A stretch of 64,000 nt of DNA from Sphingomonas sp. S2M10. GTDB lineage: Bacteria > Pseudomonadota > Alphaproteobacteria > Sphingomonadales > Sphingomonadaceae. Made by a program: the position numbers and the translations under genes. The stretch lies in the NCBI RefSeq assembly GCF_012650175.1, contig NZ_JAAILI010000006.1, positions 40,037-104,036 of the forward strand. Direction: 5' to 3'. Positions 43,418 through 52,232 of the stretch are shown here, piece by piece. Under the pieces are notes generated by a model that was given only the letters and a program-made list of their open reading frames with translations, was not told the DNA's origin and did not search any database. The stretch's first letter is position 1. Each line of letters opens with the position of its first letter.

Positions 43418-44509
43418 ATGACGTGCGCTCGCCTGTTCGAAGCCCTGTTCGCGCTCCTTCTGCTGACGATCGGCGGCGTGGCGCACGCCGATTTCGGCAT
43501 GCCCCCGCCCGACATCTCGCAGTCGCAGCTGCAATATTACCTGCAATATCCGCGCCTGGCGACCGCCGCGCGCTACGGCCTGCGCGACGACATCGGCAAC
43601 ACGATGGACGGGCTGTCGCTTGTCCAGCTTTCCGGCCAGCCGTATAAATATGCCGCCGTCTACCACACCGCCTATGCGGTGAGCGGCGGCGCGCTGCGGT
43701 TCAAGGTCAATCTTGCCGCTTCCAATGATCTGCTCCGTTGGCGCTATCTCGGCATGCTGGCCGACAATGCCAGCATGCCGCGCGTTGCCACGGTGCGCGG
43801 TTCGACCTGGATCGTGGTCGCGCACGAGCAATGGTCGGGGCGGGGGCCGGGCTCCACCGGGCCGTCGCGGATCGCCTACAGGCTGTTCTACACCGGGGCG
43901 GACCTGATCAACCGGGTGGAGCGCGGGCTGTGGATTCAGCCGAGCTTCCTCACCTCGCTGAACGGCACGCCCAGCTTCTTCGATCTGCGGCAGAGCTATT
44001 GCGGCGTGTATCGCTGCGTCTCGGGGGAAATCGGCTTCCACTACTGGAGCGGCCGCAAGGACCTGAACGCGACGACCACCAACCAGATGATGTTCGATCC
44101 GCGCGGCCTGGCCACTTCCGTCGAGGCGGCAGCGAGCTACCGCTACAATCTGCGCTTCAGCCTCCTCGGGGTCACCGGCAATGTGGGGCAGCGCGACATG
44201 CTGCGCACCCGCACCGGTCGCTATGTGATCCAGGAGGGCAATATCGGCACGCCTGCCGCCTCGTGGGACAAGTGGCGGATCTATCTATACCGCTATGCCG
44301 AAAGCGGGGTCGTCCCGGATGGGTCGGGTACCATCATCCCGATCGCGCCGCAGACGCCGGGCGGCAGCAGCTCTTTCGGCAACCCCAGCATCAATGTGGT
44401 CGACGATCCCACGGGGCGCGGCAAGGTGGTGGTGATTTCCTACTTCCTGTTCTCCGAAGGCGCGAAGAACGGCGAAGCGGGCAGCCTGCTCTATTATTTC
44501 CGGCTTTGA
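43418..44509 (+). CDS. secreted protein of unknown function, propeller-like
   Basis: A 363-residue exported protein. ATG 43418 has GGAG 8 bases upstream and opens a signal peptide (LFEALFALLLLTIGGVAHA). The mature part is rich in Tyr, Ser, Gly and aromatic residues, with recurring patterns like DLLRWRYLGMLA, STWIVVAHEQWSG, IAYRLFYTGADL and KWRIYLYRYAESG. These resemble blades of five-bladed propeller glycosidases (GH32/43/68-like clans) without a clear catalytic acid set. One closely spaced cysteine pair (YCGVYRC) may form a disulfide. I do not recognise a family. Confidence 0.72.
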   Translation: MTCARLFEALFALLLLTIGGVAHADFGMPPPDISQSQLQYYLQYPRLATAARYGLRDDIGNTMDGLSLVQLSGQPYKYAAVYHTAYAVSGGALRFKVNLAASNDLLRWRYLGMLADNASMPRVATVRGSTWIVVAHEQWSGRGPGSTGPSRIAYRLFYTGADLINRVERGLWIQPSFLTSLNGTPSFFDLRQSYCGVYRCVSGEIGFHYWSGRKDLNATTTNQMMFDPRGLATSVEAAASYRYNLRFSLLGVTGNVGQRDMLRTRTGRYVIQEGNIGTPAASWDKWRIYLYRYAESGVVPDGSGTIIPIAPQTPGGSSSFGNPSINVVDDPTGRGKVVVISYFLFSEGAKNGEAGSLLYYFRL

Positions 44510-44531
44510 TCACCGTCGGGCAGGCGGCGGA

Positions 44532-45656
44532 TCACTCCGCTGCCTGGGCCGGCTCGGCGTTCGCGGCTTCGATCTCGGCGGCCTTGGCCTCGACCAGCTG
44601 GACGATGTGATCGAGCATGTCGGCATCATCGACCGTGTGGTCGGTCAGCCCCGACAGATAGACCATGTGCTTGCCGTTGCCGCCGCCGGTCAGGCCGATA
44701 TCGGTCTCACGCGCCTCGCCGGGGCCGTTGACCACGCAGCCGAGCACCGAGAGCGACAGCGGCGTGCGGATGTGCTGGAGCCGTTCCTCCAGCGCCTGCA
44801 CGGTGCGGATCACGTCGAAGCCCTGGCGTGCGCAACTCGGGCAGGACACGACGCGGACGCCCCGGTTGCGAATGCCCAACGCCTTGAGGATCTCGAAGCC
44901 GACCCGCACTTCCTCCTCGGGCTCGGCGGAGAGGCTGACGCGGATCGTGTCGCCGATGCCGAACCAGAGCAGCGAGCCGATGCCGATCGCCGACTTGACC
45001 GTGCCGCCGACGAACCCGCCCGCTTCGGTAATGCCGAGGTGCAGCGGGCAATCGACCGCATCGGCCAGTTGCTGATAGGCGGCGACCGCGAGGAACACGT
45101 CGCTGGCCTTCACCGCGACCTTGAACTCGTGAAAGTCGCGGTCCTGGAGCAGCTTGATGTGGTCGAGCGCCGATTCGACCAGCGCCTCGGGGCAAGGCTC
45201 GCCATATTTTTCCAGCAGGTCCTTCTCGAGGCTGCCGGCATTGACGCCGATGCGGATCGAGGCACCATTGGCCTTGGCCGCGTTGACCACCTCGTTCACC
45301 CGGTCGGCCGAGCCGATGTTGCCGGGATTGATCCGCAGGCAGGCCGCGCCCGCATCGGCGGCCTCCAGCGCACGCTTATAGTGGAAATGGATGTCCGCGA
45401 CGATCGGCACGCGCGCGGCGCGGACGATCTGCTTGAGCGCGGCGGTGCTTTCCACGTCCGGGCAGGAGACGCGGATGATGTCCGCGCCGGCTTCCTCGCA
45501 GCGGCGGATCTGGTCGATCGTCGCCTTCACGTCGGAGGTGGCGGTGTTGGTCATCGTCTGCACCGTCACCGGTGCATCGCCGCCAACGGGCACGTTGCCC
45601 ACCATGATCTGACGGCTTTGCCGCCGGACGATATCGCGCCAGGGTCGTACGGACAT
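44532..45656 (-). CDS. ispG: 4-hydroxy-3-methylbut-2-en-1-yl diphosphate synthase
   Basis: Iron-sulfur enzyme of the non-mevalonate isoprenoid pathway, reducing MEcPP to HMBPP. The bacterial short form (374 residues) has the TIM barrel N-terminus ([36 protein letters not shown]) and the [4Fe-4S] cysteines in [12 protein letters not shown] and [10 protein letters not shown]. The ATG at 45656 is preferred over the ORF start at 45803, which would lie in the 97-bp repeat. The C-terminus has an Ala/Glu-rich tail. Monocistronic. Confidence 0.96.
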   Translation of the reverse strand: MSVRPWRDIVRRQSRQIMVGNVPVGGDAPVTVQTMTNTATSDVKATIDQIRRCEEAGADIIRVSCPDVESTAALKQIVRAARVPIVADIHFHYKRALEAADAGAACLRINPGNIGSADRVNEVVNAAKANGASIRIGVNAGSLEKDLLEKYGEPCPEALVESALDHIKLLQDRDFHEFKVAVKASDVFLAVAAYQQLADAVDCPLHLGITEAGGFVGGTVKSAIGIGSLLWFGIGDTIRVSLSAEPEEEVRVGFEILKALGIRNRGVRVVSCPSCARQGFDVIRTVQALEERLQHIRTPLSLSVLGCVVNGPGEARETDIGLTGGGNGKHMVYLSGLTDHTVDDADMLDHIVQLVEAKAAEIEAANAEPAQAAE

Positions 45657-45775
45657 GCAGGCCATATAGGCGCATCGGCGCGGCGGGGCTAGGGCGGATG
45701 CGAGGCATCGGGTGCACTTGGCCAGAGCGCATCCTTCGACCTTGGCGGCAGGCGATCGCGCGGTATCAAATATAT

Positions 45776-45872
45776 CGCTATCCCCGCGAAAGCGGGGATC
45801 CATTGGCGCTGAAGCCGCGGTTCTTTCCCCCTGCGCTCAGGGCAATGGATTCCCGCCTTCGCGGGAATGACG
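45776..45872 (+). repeat. 97-bp inverted-end repeat element, copy 3
   Basis: Third copy, in the 370-base gap between ispG and the isoaspartyl peptidase gene (divergent). The left end is slightly degenerate (CGCTATCCCC in place of CGTCATCCCC) but length, core and right end match the copy at 39489. The remaining bases of the gap, about 120 on the ispG side and 154 on the other, contain no gene I can support and should hold both promoters. Confidence 0.85.
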
Positions 45873-46026
45873 ACGGTTTCTTGGCTGGCGCTATGTCTTC
45901 GCATTCAATGCAATAGCCCTTTGCCTGGCGGGGGAGGAGACGGCCTTGAAGCGTCGGGCGTGGCTTGGACCCTCCGCCCGATCTGCTAGGGGACGGCCCA
46001 AACCCTATCTGCAGGAGCCCGCCGCC

Positions 46027-46974
46027 ATGTCCACCGCCACCCCCAAGCCCCGCTGGACGCTGGCGATCCATGGCGGTTCTGGCAGCATGCAGCCCGGCGC
46101 GCTCTCGCCCGAGCAGGAAGCCGGTGCCAAGACCGGGCTCGACGCCGCGCTCGATGCCGGTGCGGCGGTACTCGACGTCGGCGGCTCGGCGGTCGATGCC
46201 GTGCAGGCGGCGGTGCAGGTGCTGGAGGACGATCCGCACTTCAATGCCGGGCGCGGATCGGTGTTCACCTGGGAAGGCGGCCACACGCTCGACGCGGCGA
46301 TCATGGACGGGCGCACCCGCGCGGCCGGCGCCGTCGCGGGATCGACCACCACGCGGCACCCGGTCGCGCTCGCCCGTGCGGTGATGGAGAAGAGCCGCCA
46401 CGTCCTGCTCGCCGGCGAAGGCGCGGACCAGTTCGCCCGCGAACAGCAGCTCGATCAGGTCGACAACGCCTGGTTCGGCACCGAGGAGCGTCGCCAGCAG
46501 CTCGACTCGATGAAGGGCGACACCGCGCGCGGCGGCTTCGACGTCGACATGAAATACGGCACGGTCGGCGCGGTGGCGATGGATTCGCACGGCCATGTGG
46601 CCGCCGCCACCTCCACCGGCGGGCTCACCGGCAAGCGCTGGGGCCGGGTGGGCGATTCGCCGCTGATCGGCGCGGGCACCTATGCCGATGATCGCGCCTG
46701 TGCGGTCTCCGCCACCGGCTCGGGCGAGTTCTTCATCCGTGAAGGCGTCGCGCACGAGATCTGCGCCCGGATGCGGTTCAAGGGCGAAACCGCCTGGCAG
46801 GCGGCCGATGTGGTGATGGCCGATGTGAAGGCGATGGGCGGCGTCGGCGGGGTGATTCTTGCGGCACCCGGCGGCGAACTCGACTGGCACTTCACCACCC
46901 CCGGCATGTACCGCGGCAAGGTTTCGGCGGGTGGCGAGCGGGTGGTCGCGATCTACGAGGACCGGCGCGACTGA
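46027..46974 (+). CDS. isoaspartyl peptidase / L-asparaginase (Ntn hydrolase)
   Basis: Plant-type asparaginase of 315 residues that self-cleaves to expose an N-terminal threonine nucleophile, seen in MKYGTVGAVAMDSHG. It hydrolyses isoaspartyl dipeptides and asparagine. N-terminal landmark LAIHGGSGSM and NAGRGSVFTWEGGHTLDAAIMDG are intact, as is the substrate loop GDSPLIGAGTYADD. No signal peptide, so cytoplasmic. ATG follows GGAGCCCGCCGCC. Confidence 0.93.
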   Translation: MSTATPKPRWTLAIHGGSGSMQPGALSPEQEAGAKTGLDAALDAGAAVLDVGGSAVDAVQAAVQVLEDDPHFNAGRGSVFTWEGGHTLDAAIMDGRTRAAGAVAGSTTTRHPVALARAVMEKSRHVLLAGEGADQFAREQQLDQVDNAWFGTEERRQQLDSMKGDTARGGFDVDMKYGTVGAVAMDSHGHVAAATSTGGLTGKRWGRVGDSPLIGAGTYADDRACAVSATGSGEFFIREGVAHEICARMRFKGETAWQAADVVMADVKAMGGVGGVILAAPGGELDWHFTTPGMYRGKVSAGGERVVAIYEDRRD

Positions 46975-47067
46975 ACTCCCCTTGCCCTCCGGAAATTCGC
47001 GAGCAACAATATTGCCCGATCCGCGCCGTTTCGCGTTCGCGAAGACCATATAAGGGGCCGTCACATC

Positions 47068-48957
47068 ATGGTTCGTGCCATCTCGCTTGCCAGCCTGTTG
47101 CTGGCCACCGCCGCGCCTGCACTCGCGCAGAATTCGATGCCGCAACCGGTGCCGATCGTCGATACCATCCCGGCGGCGCGCGACATGGCATACCCCGGCA
47201 CGCTGAAGATTGATGTCGACGCGACCGACACGGTGCGCGGCATCTTCCGCGTGCGCGAGACGATCCCCGTCGCCAAGAGCGGCCGACTGACGCTGCTGTT
47301 CCCCGAATGGCTGCCCGGCAAGCACGGGCCGCGCGGCGAGATCGAGAAGCTGGCCGGGCTGCAGATCAAGGCGAACGGCAAGCGCCTGCCCTGGACGCGC
47401 GACACGGTTGACGTGTTCGCCTTCCATGTCGACGTACCGGCGGGCGCCAAGACGGTCGAGGCCGAGTTCCAGTTCGTCTCCGCGACCGACGGCAGCCAGG
47501 GCCGCATCGTGATGACGCCCGAGATGATGAGCGTGCAGTTCAATTCGCTTAGCCTCTATCCCGCGGGCTATTTCACCCGCCGTATCCCGATCCAGGCGAC
47601 GGTGAAATATCCCGAAGGCTGGACCGCCGCCGGCGCGGTACCGGCCAAGGTGACGGGGTCCACCTATGTCTACGACACCACCAGCTACGAGATCCTGATG
47701 GACTCGCCGGTGATCGCCGGCCGCTATTACCGCAAGTTCCCGCTCAGCGAGCGCGTGACGCTCGACGTCGTGGCGGACAGCGCCGAGGAACTGGAGGCCA
47801 AGCCCGAGCAGATCGAGGCGCATAAAAAGCTGGTCGAGCAGGCGGTGAAGACCTTCGGCGCCCAGCATTACGACCAGTATCACTTCCTCCTGTCGATCAG
47901 CGACAAGATGGGCGGAATCGGCCTCGAGCATCATCGCAGCTCGGAAAACGGCGTGCAGCCCGGCTATTTCACCAAATGGGCCGAGCAGGCGACCGCCCGC
48001 AACCTGCTGCCGCACGAATATACCCATAGCTGGGACGGCAAGTATCGCCGCGGCGCCGAGCTGTGGACGCCCGATTTCCGCATGCCGATGCGCGACCAGT
48101 CGCTGTGGGTCTATGAGGGACAGACGCAGTTCTGGGGCTATGTATTCCAGGCGCGCTCGGGCCTGGTGTCCAAGGAAGAGACGCTGGAAGGCTATGCCAA
48201 TATCATGGCGAGCCTCGACAACCGCGCCGGCCGCCAGTGGCGCCCGCTGATCGACACCACCAACGATCCGATCATCACCGCGCGCGCGCCCAAGGGCTGG
48301 ACCAGCTGGCAGCGCAGCGAGGATTATTACAACGAGGGGCTGCTAGTGTGGATGGAGGTCGATTCGATCCTCCGTGAGCAGAGCAAGGGCACCAAGTCGA
48401 TCGACGATTTCGCGCGCGTCTTCTTCGGCGGCCGCGACGGCGACTATGGCGAGGTGACCTACAGCTTCGAAGACGTGGTCAAGACGCTGGAGGGTATCCA
48501 GCCCTATGACTGGCGCAAGCTGCTCACCGCGCGGCTCCACGACGTGTCCGAACGCGCGCCGCTCGGCGGGTTCGCGCGCAACGGCTACAAGCTCGTTTAT
48601 ACCGAGGTGCCCAACAAGATGGGCCGCCCCGGCACCGCCGATCTCAGCTATTCGCTCGGCCTTGCGCTCGGCAAGAAGGGCATCGCCGGCGTGCTGTGGG
48701 ACAGCCCGGCGTTCAAGGCAGGCATCACCGTCGCCGACGAGATCGTCGCGGTGAACGGCCGCGCCTATGCCAATGATGCGCTGATCGATGCGGTAAAGGC
48801 GGCCAAGGGCACCAAGGCGCCGATCCGGTTAACCCTGAAACGGGACGATGGTTACCGAGAGGTTAGCATCGACTATCATGACGGGCTGCGCTATCCGCAT
48901 CTCGTCAAGACGGTCGAAGGAGAGGCTGGCCTCGACAAGCTGCTGCAAGCCCGCTGA
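47068..48957 (+). CDS. M61 family metallopeptidase with PDZ domain
   Basis: Secreted zinc peptidase of the glycyl aminopeptidase family (629 residues): signal peptide (MVRAISLASLLLATAAPALA), N-terminal beta domain, gluzincin core with LLPHEYTHSWDGKYRR (HEXXH) and the distal Glu in SLWVYEGQTQFWGY, and a C-terminal PDZ domain (about residues 520-610: LGLALGKKGIAGVLWDSPAFKAGITVADEIVAVNG). Probably periplasmic. Followed 38 bases later by ppa in the same direction. Confidence 0.92.
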   Translation: MVRAISLASLLLATAAPALAQNSMPQPVPIVDTIPAARDMAYPGTLKIDVDATDTVRGIFRVRETIPVAKSGRLTLLFPEWLPGKHGPRGEIEKLAGLQIKANGKRLPWTRDTVDVFAFHVDVPAGAKTVEAEFQFVSATDGSQGRIVMTPEMMSVQFNSLSLYPAGYFTRRIPIQATVKYPEGWTAAGAVPAKVTGSTYVYDTTSYEILMDSPVIAGRYYRKFPLSERVTLDVVADSAEELEAKPEQIEAHKKLVEQAVKTFGAQHYDQYHFLLSISDKMGGIGLEHHRSSENGVQPGYFTKWAEQATARNLLPHEYTHSWDGKYRRGAELWTPDFRMPMRDQSLWVYEGQTQFWGYVFQARSGLVSKEETLEGYANIMASLDNRAGRQWRPLIDTTNDPIITARAPKGWTSWQRSEDYYNEGLLVWMEVDSILREQSKGTKSIDDFARVFFGGRDGDYGEVTYSFEDVVKTLEGIQPYDWRKLLTARLHDVSERAPLGGFARNGYKLVYTEVPNKMGRPGTADLSYSLGLALGKKGIAGVLWDSPAFKAGITVADEIVAVNGRAYANDALIDAVKAAKGTKAPIRLTLKRDDGYREVSIDYHDGLRYPHLVKTVEGEAGLDKLLQAR

Positions 48958-48994
48958 GACGGGCGGAGCCGCCAACCAAGGTTTAGAGATACTT

Positions 48995-49534
48995 ATGCGC
49001 ATCGATCTGATTCCGGTCGGGGACGATCCCCCCAACAACCTCAACGTCGTCATCGAAGTGCCGGTAGGCGGCGAGCCGGTGAAGTATGAGTTCGACAAGG
49101 CCAGCGGCGCGCTGTTCGTCGATCGCATCCTGCACACGCCGATGCGCTACCCGGCGAATTACGGCTTCGTGCCGCACACGCTGTCGCCCGACGGCGACCC
49201 GCTCGACGCGCTCGTCATCGCCCGCTCGCCTTTCGTGCCGGGCTGCGTGGTGCGTGCGCGCCCGATCGCGGTGCTGAAGCTGGAAGACGAAGCCGGCGGC
49301 GACGAGAAGCTCGTCTGCGTGCCGGTCGACAGCACCTTCCCCTATTATTCGGACGTTGGCGAGCGTTCGGACCTGCCCTCGATCGTGCTGCAGCAGATCG
49401 AGCATTTCTTCACCCACTACAAGGACCTGGAGTCCGAGAAGTGGGTGCGGATCGGCAATTGGGGCGATGCCGCCGAAGCGCGCCAGATCGTCCTCGAGGC
49501 GATCGAGGCCGCGAAGAAGGCCAAGGCAGCCTGA
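48995..49534 (+). CDS. ppa: inorganic pyrophosphatase (family I)
   Basis: Soluble Mg2+-dependent enzyme hydrolysing pyrophosphate, driving biosynthetic reactions. The 179-residue protein has the family I pattern: EVPVGGEPVKYEFDK, RYPANYGFVPHTL, the signature DGDPLDALV with its three Asp, and KWVRIGNWGD. Start ATG at 48995 with a weak GAGA ribosome binding site. The next gene may overlap its last bases. Confidence 0.96.
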   Translation: MRIDLIPVGDDPPNNLNVVIEVPVGGEPVKYEFDKASGALFVDRILHTPMRYPANYGFVPHTLSPDGDPLDALVIARSPFVPGCVVRARPIAVLKLEDEAGGDEKLVCVPVDSTFPYYSDVGERSDLPSIVLQQIEHFFTHYKDLESEKWVRIGNWGDAAEARQIVLEAIEAAKKAKAA

Positions 49535-50199
49535 ACCAGACGTCGCGGCGGCGCGGGGCGAGACCCCGAGGGGTCGGCAACGTCCTCGCGCCGCCGCGCT
49601 TTCTCGCCTTCGCCGCGACGACGATCGCGGCAGGGCTGTTGCTGGTGCCGCAGTTCGGCATCCGGGCGGGTGCCATGCTCGCCTTCGACATCGGCGCGGC
49701 GCTGTTCCTCGCGCTCTGCATGCCGATGCTGCGCCACCAGTCCGATGCGATGCGGCGCTCGGCCTGCAACAACGACGCGAACCGGCTGGTGCTGCTCGGC
49801 CTCACCGGCGCGGTCACCGTCATCATCCTGATCGCGATCGCCAGCGAGCTGATGGAGCGCAAGGCGCCCCAGCCCGCGCAGCTCGCGCTGATCCTCGGCA
49901 CGCTCGCGCTCAGCTGGACGTTCAGCAACGCCGTCTATGCGCTCCACTATGCGCACCTGTTCTACAGCGCGGCACCCGGCGGGCGCGACAAGGGCGGGCT
50001 GGACTTTCCCAAGACCCCCGAGCCCAATTACTGGGACTTCATCTATTTCGCCTTCTGTCTGGGCATGACCTTCCAGACTAGCGACGTCTCAATCGAGACG
50101 CGCCAGCTGCGCCGGGTAGTGACGCTCCATTGCCTGGCGGCCTTCGTGTTCAACCTGGGCGTGGTGGCCTTCACGATCAACGTGCTCGGCGGCAGCTGA
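49531..50199 (+). CDS. DUF1345 domain-containing membrane protein
   Basis: A roughly 222-residue inner-membrane protein with five to six helices (PRFLAFAATTIAAGLLLVPQFG, AALFLALCMPMLR, VTVIILIAIASELM, FIYFAFCLGMTFQTSDVSI, FVFNLGVVAFTINVLGG), typical of DUF1345. The start is a problem: no ATG, GTG or TTG lies between 49441 (GTG, deep in ppa) and the first helix. A CTG at 49531 would overlap the ppa stop in the common 4-base way and is taken provisionally. Function unknown. Confidence 0.78.
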   Translation: MNQTSRRRGARPRGVGNVLAPPRFLAFAATTIAAGLLLVPQFGIRAGAMLAFDIGAALFLALCMPMLRHQSDAMRRSACNNDANRLVLLGLTGAVTVIILIAIASELMERKAPQPAQLALILGTLALSWTFSNAVYALHYAHLFYSAAPGGRDKGGLDFPKTPEPNYWDFIYFAFCLGMTFQTSDVSIETRQLRRVVTLHCLAAFVFNLGVVAFTINVLGGS

Positions 50200-50312
50200 G
50201 CCGGCGCGCCCGTAGGCGTGCACCCCGAAGCCGGCAAATGCCGTCCCGCTGCCGAGTCCTGCCCCCCTGGAAAGCCACATGGGCGGCCGGCCACTCCCGT
50301 ATGTCCAACAGC

Positions 50313-50348
50313 AAAAGGCCCGCCTCCTCTTCGGAAGCGGGCCTTTTT
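50313..50348. terminator. bidirectional terminator between convergent genes
   Basis: GGCCCGC at 50317-50323 pairs with GCGGGCC at 50337-50343 around a 13-base loop. TTTTT follows on the plus strand and AAAA precedes it, giving TTTT on the minus strand. It therefore can end both the DUF1345 transcript (plus) and the DUF4167 transcript (minus). Confidence 0.85.
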
Positions 50349-50370
50349 CCTGTCCCGGTTTCCCGTCGCC

Positions 50371-51144
50371 TCAGGCGGCGGGTGCCTCGGCCTCGTCGCT
50401 CTTCACGGTGCGACGGCGGCGCGGCTTCTTCGGCGCTTCCTCTTCCTCTACCGGCGCGGCATCGGCACCGATCGCGGGGGGGAGGACCGCGGCGTCGATG
50501 CCGTGCGGCGCCTCGGCCTCGACCACTGCCTCACGACGCGGACGACCGCGGCGGCGGGGCGCCTCGGCCACTTCCTCTGCTACGGGCGCCTCGGCGACCT
50601 GCGCTTCTGCCGGCGCGGCCTCGGCGGCATGGCCGTTGGCGTGGCCGTTCGATGCACCATTGGTCCGCTCGCGACGATCTTCGCGGTAGCTGCGCGGTTC
50701 GCGGGGCTCGCGGCCCTCGCGTTCGCTGCGCGGCTCGCGCGCCTCGCGTTCGAAACGCGGCTCGCGCTCGCGGCGGGGCTGCTGCTGGCGGGGCGCTTCG
50801 GCCTCGTCCTCGCGGCCGGCTTCGCCTTCCATCTCAAACTCTTCCTCGTCGCCGTCGAACTCGTCGCGCTGGCGGCGCTGCTGGTTCTGCTCCTCGAAAC
50901 GCGAGCGGTTCTCGTTCAGAACGCGGAAATAATGATCGGCGAACTGGAGATAATATTCGGCGTTGACGCGGTCACCCTGCATCTGCGCGTCGCGGGCAAG
51001 ATTCTTGTACTTTTCAAGCAGCTGGGCGGCGTTGCCACGGGCACGGTTGTCAATGCGGCTGCCATTGCCCTGATTGTTCGGGCTCCCGCCCTGGCGCTGC
51101 TGCCCGCCACGGCCGCGACGGCGGCCGGCCTGACGATTGTTCAT
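50371..51144 (-). CDS. DUF4167 domain-containing protein, basic and disordered
   Basis: A 257-residue cytoplasmic protein with a short ordered N-terminal DUF4167 region (GNAAQLLEKYKNLARDAQMQ, RVNAEYYLQFADHYFRVLNE) that forms a helical hairpin, preceded by an RGG-like tract (AGRRRGRGGQQRQGG). The rest is low complexity: repeated RE/PR dipeptides, Ala/Glu stretches and a C-terminal PKKPRRRRT. This composition suggests nucleic-acid binding. ATG at 51144 is preferred over a TTG just before it. It is almost restricted to alphaproteobacteria and uncharacterised. A 260-base leader and candidate promoter lie upstream. Confidence 0.87.
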   Translation of the reverse strand: MNNRQAGRRRGRGGQQRQGGSPNNQGNGSRIDNRARGNAAQLLEKYKNLARDAQMQGDRVNAEYYLQFADHYFRVLNENRSRFEEQNQQRRQRDEFDGDEEEFEMEGEAGREDEAEAPRQQQPRREREPRFEREAREPRSEREGREPREPRSYREDRRERTNGASNGHANGHAAEAAPAEAQVAEAPVAEEVAEAPRRRGRPRREAVVEAEAPHGIDAAVLPPAIGADAAPVEEEEAPKKPRRRRTVKSDEAEAPAA

Positions 51145-51349
51145 CAAGGTCTCGTTGTCCTGTCTTTACAAAGCCGTCCGTCGATTCATCGAGGTTCCGG
51201 ATGCAGGGTTACATTCGCGGAGGGTTCCGGGCATACCCAGAACCTTCCGCTTGCCACGGCCGCCGGACTGCAGCGGCACACATGACCATGGAGTCGGGCC
51301 TCAGCCCTTTATCTCAACAACTTGGTTGAAGGTGCCTCGCCCCGGCCTT

Positions 51350-51378
51350 CTTCTAGCCGCTGGCGTACCAATCTCCAA
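51350..51378 (-). promoter_or_regulatory. candidate sigma-70 promoter for the DUF4167 gene
   Basis: On the minus strand TTGGAG (51378-51373) and TAGAAG (51355-51350) are 17 bases apart, downstream of the prmC stop at 51408 and about 205 bases upstream of the DUF4167 start. If used, it gives a long 5' leader. The remainder of this gap holds no recognised gene or riboswitch. Confidence 0.33.
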
Positions 51379-51407
51379 GCAGAAATATGTGACGTTTGCG
51401 CGTAGTT

Positions 51408-52232
51408 TCAAGTCAGCCGGACCACGCGCGGCCGTCCGCCCATGTCTTTATAGACGCTCGAAGTGAGCCCCTGTTCCTGGCCGAGCAAAGAAACCGCCTG
51501 CGCCTGCGTCCAGCCGATTTCGAGCACTGCCGCGCCATCGGGAGCGAGCAGGCGGGGAAGGGCGGGGACGATGCGGCGATAGTCGTCGAGCCCGTCGGCA
51601 CCGGCGAACAGTGCTTCGGCGGGTTCGTGCTCCAGCACCTGGGGGGGCAGGGGCTCCGCCGTCCCGATATAGGGCGGGTTGGCGAGGATCAGGTCGAACG
51701 TGCCGTCGATCCCCGTGGCCCAGTCGCCAAGGCGGAATTCGGCACGATCGGTCATGCCCAGCGCCTCGGCATTGCGGCGGGCATAGCCGAGCGCGGCTTC
51801 GGACGCGTCGACGCCCAGGCCCTGCGCCTGCGGCCATTCGGCCAGCGCGGCGAGGAGCAATGTGCCGGGGCCGGTGCCGAGATCGAGGATGCGCCGTGGC
51901 GCGCGGCCGGCGAACCACGCAAGCGCAGTCTCGATCAGCGTCTCGCTGTCGGGGCGCGGGATCAGCACCCCGGGGCCGACCGCGAGGTCGATCGTCCAGA
52001 AGGCGCGGGTGCCGGTGATATAGGCGATGGGTTCGTGGGTGAGGCGGCGCGCGACGAGCGCGGCGAAGCGGTCGGGCTCGGGATCGCCCAGACTGCCGAG
52101 CAGCAGTCTGTCGCGCGTGGTGCCGAGGGCGTGCGCCATCAGCAACTCAGCGTCGAGCCGGGGGGTGTCGGAGACGGCTTCGAGCTGGCGGGCCGCTTCC
52201 GCAAGGGCTGTCCTGACGGGCCGAAGGCTCAC
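51408..52232 (-). CDS. prmC: peptide chain release factor N5-glutamine methyltransferase
   Basis: Methylates the Gln of the GGQ motif in RF1 and RF2, increasing termination efficiency. The 274-residue protein has the helical N-terminal domain with RLTHEPIAYITGTRAFW, the SAM motif ILDLGTGPGTLLLAAL and the catalytic NPPY (LILANPPYIGTAEP). It lies downstream of prfA in the usual order, but a 156-base repeat cluster separates them. Confidence 0.95.
   Translation of the reverse strand: MSLRPVRTALAEAARQLEAVSDTPRLDAELLMAHALGTTRDRLLLGSLGDPEPDRFAALVARRLTHEPIAYITGTRAFWTIDLAVGPGVLIPRPDSETLIETALAWFAGRAPRRILDLGTGPGTLLLAALAEWPQAQGLGVDASEAALGYARRNAEALGMTDRAEFRLGDWATGIDGTFDLILANPPYIGTAEPLPPQVLEHEPAEALFAGADGLDDYRRIVPALPRLLAPDGAAVLEIGWTQAQAVSLLGQEQGLTSSVYKDMGGRPRVVRLT

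Noticed and set aside
42899..44041. Long 380-residue form of the small membrane protein
   Set aside because: Only the last 110 residues look like protein; the upstream part is antisense to the secreted protein at 43418 and lacks a start signal.
45657..45803. N-terminal extension of ispG into the 97-bp repeat
   Set aside because: The extension is encoded by repeat DNA and is not part of the known enzyme; ATG 45656 matches the family N-terminus.
31769..45872. The three 97-bp elements as a CRISPR array
   Set aside because: Copies are 6-8 kb apart, differ in orientation and have genes between them, so there is no repeat-spacer structure.
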